The notes beneath the pieces were generated by a model. It ran no database searches and was not told where the DNA came from. It worked only from the letters and a program-made list of their open reading frames with translations. The translations under genes were made by a program, and so were the position numbers. From Terramyces sp. JEL0728 (taxonomy: Eukaryota > Chytridiomycota > Chytridiomycetes > Rhizophydiales > Terramycetaceae), in contig JADIIU010000106.1 in the NCBI GenBank assembly GCA_027603945.1, positions 1 to 44,517 of the forward strand: a stretch of 44,517 nt of DNA, given 5' to 3'. This document shows, in pieces, positions 43,370 to 44,517 of this stretch. Each line of letters begins with the position of its first letter. Within the stretch, counting starts at the first letter, position 1.

Positions 43370-43809
43370 TTTCTGGAAAAAAAATTAACTTTTCAAATTA
43401 CCATAGAGTTGCCTGGATATTTCCGCAGGATAGTAATAAACAATGGGGTAATTTGAAATCATGATGACGTAGAACTACATGGAATGAAGAATCGAATCTA
43501 CTATCTCGTGCCACTCGAGATTTATCGAATCACTGGAAGTGATGGCAAATAAACAGATCCTTTGTCAAGAAATCGTTTATGGAATACGATCCTTTATTTT
43601 AGTTTATTGACATTTTTTGCAAGATTTTGCTAATTAAGGGTTTCAAATGGAACAGCTAATCTGAGAGAAACCTGGCAGAAAATGTCAACAGCATCGCCTG
43701 ACCAGTACTTTTGCTCTCTAAACGGTAAAATGTTGCAGGGACTGCTTGATTCAAACGAGGGTTTGTGGTATAAATATCCAGGCGTATCTGAATCTATACT
43801 TACAATAAA
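43370..43809. other. Divergent intergenic region
   Basis: 440 bp between the URI start and the CAP-protein start. No supported gene; a long minus-strand frame from 43630 onward is the antisense shadow of the CAP gene. Contains a TATA-like box for the CAP gene. Confidence 0.5.
43769..43776 (+). promoter_or_regulatory. TATA-like box of the CAP-protein gene
   Basis: TATAAATA, 34-41 bp before ATG 43810. Confidence 0.5.
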
Positions 43810-44475
43810 ATGATCTTCTCTACTGCTCTCATTGCTACCATCATCTCTTCCGTTGCTGCCATCGACTGGAACCGCGATCAAAACGGAGACTGGGCTTCCA
43901 ACTGTGATTTCCCTGGAAACGACATTTCTTGGCAACAAACCGAAGGTCCGCAATGTTCCGCTTACTGCAGATCCGTTCCAGGCTGCACTCAATACTCCTA
44001 CTACCAGGGATGGTGTTATGCCAAGTCTGGCGGTTTGGGCAGAAATAATGCCATCGACAAGCAAGATGTAACTTGTGGTATCAACAACCCACCAAGCACT
44101 CCGCCTCCTCCATCTGGAAATGGATACTGCCAAGCTGAACTCTCTGCCAAGCGTCAGCAATACAGAGGAATCAACTCTCCATTGAGCTGGAACCAAGACT
44201 TTGCAAACAGAGCTGCTTCTGTTGCAAATCCATGGGTTGGACACCACGATCTTGGAAATGGAGCTGGCGGGTTTGTCGGAGGACAAATCATGGCAGGAAC
44301 TGAAGACTGTAACTACGCAATCCAACTGTGGGTTGAAAATGAAATGACAGCTTGGGGAAATGGTGTGTGCAAAGACGGCGAAGCTGGTGGACACTGCAGA
44401 ATCATTTTGAATCCAGGCTACCACAACGTTGGATGCGCTCACACTGGCGGCAATGCCGTTTGTGATTTCAATTAA
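43810..44475 (+). CDS. Secreted CAP-superfamily (SCP/PR-1) protein with N-terminal cysteine-rich module
   Basis: Signal peptide MIFSTALIATIISSVAA. Residues ~20-85 form a PAN/Apple-like cysteine module (CDFPGNDISWQQTEGPQC, CRSVPGCTQYSYYQGWC). A proline linker (PPSTPPPPSGNG) leads to a CAP domain: LSWNQDFANRAASVAN, AIQLWVENEM and the signature GHCRIILNPGYHNVGCA. 221 residues, no intron, strongly biased codons as in the OAH sulfhydrylase gene, suggesting high expression. CAP proteins bind sterols or act at surfaces during infection and defence; the role here is unknown. AATAAA follows the TAA closely. Confidence 0.92.
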   Translation: MIFSTALIATIISSVAAIDWNRDQNGDWASNCDFPGNDISWQQTEGPQCSAYCRSVPGCTQYSYYQGWCYAKSGGLGRNNAIDKQDVTCGINNPPSTPPPPSGNGYCQAELSAKRQQYRGINSPLSWNQDFANRAASVANPWVGHHDLGNGAGGFVGGQIMAGTEDCNYAIQLWVENEMTAWGNGVCKDGEAGGHCRIILNPGYHNVGCAHTGGNAVCDFN

Positions 44476-44517
44476 ATAAATAGACTTTTCACAATGATTT
44501 TCGTTTCTATTATGCTA

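Noticed and set aside
43630..44442. A 270-codon open frame on the minus strand.
   Set aside because: It is fully antisense to the CAP protein, which has signal peptide, domain signature and biased codons.

Overview
The window reads as nuclear DNA of a gene-dense eukaryote, most likely an early-diverging (non-Dikarya) fungus or a close relative. Fungal-type genes are GTP cyclohydrolase II (RIB1), two Dfg5/Dcw1-like GH76 proteins, O-acetylhomoserine sulfhydrylase, a DUF1752/GATA-like domain protein and a hyaluronan/chitin-synthase-like GT2. Genes usually lost or rare in Dikarya are an ABI-like WAVE-complex protein, a FAM13-like RhoGAP, two B-box/coiled-coil/MATH proteins and ALKBH7. The species cannot be named from sequence alone. 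The standard code fits, with TAA, TAG and TGA all used as stops.

About 30 genes lie in 44.5 kb, with gaps often below 100 bp and convergent stops as close as 2 bp. AATAAA commonly overlaps the stop codon, and TATA-like boxes sit only 25-40 bp before several ATGs. Introns are extraordinarily short: nearly every intron reconstructed here is 19-23 nt, starts GTA, and ends with a TTAAC/CTAAC-like branch site about 5 nt before the terminal AG. Unrelated genes (GH3, Sec1, DNAJC8, AHA1, Prx6, uL2m, kinase) need exactly such introns to give full-length family proteins.

The standout feature is two microexon arrays inside proline-rich tracts of two actin regulators. In a Diaphanous-type formin (23248-27781, +) the FH1 region is cut by about 35 introns, and 22 exons are just 3 nt long (21 ACC, 1 CCC). 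Each adds one proline between phase-2 introns. An ABI-like protein at the left edge (1-3000, -) has the same design: 11 exons of 3 nt and 9 of 6 nt in two polyproline blocks. Near-identical neighbouring intron+ACC units show that the arrays grow by tandem duplication of a spliceable unit of about 23-26 bp. Other polyproline stretches in the window (Sec1, RhoGAP) are uninterrupted.

Layout: 1-3000 ABI-like protein; 3.0-4.2 kb TCERG1/Prp40-like; 4.5-7.1 kb tandem GH76 pair; 7.3-8.0 kb DNAJC8; 8.1-10.3 kb GH3 beta-glucosidase; 10.4-12.9 kb unknown ORF, Cdc50 and RIB1; 13.0-15.5 kb Sec1/Munc18; 15.6-16.3 kb 5'-truncated acid phosphatase head-to-head with uL2m (16.3-17.4 kb); 17.5-19.6 kb MARK/KIN1-type kinase; 19.8-23.0 kb tandem B-box/MATH genes; 23.2-27.8 kb formin; 27.8-29.0 kb ankyrin protein; 29.0-31.3 kb HAS-like synthase; 31.5-35.1 kb a redox/sulfur group (fRMsr-like, Prx6, fRMsr, OAH sulfhydrylase); 35.2-36.2 kb AHA1; 36.4-39.5 kb RhoGAP-FAM13; 39.5-44.5 kb small cysteine-rich and membrane ORFs, DUF1752 protein, ALKBH7, URI and a secreted CAP protein.

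Shared themes are actin/Rho control (ABI-like, formin, RhoGAP), surface polysaccharide and cell-wall work (GH76 pair, GH3, HAS-like), secretion (Sec1, Cdc50) and sulfur/redox metabolism.
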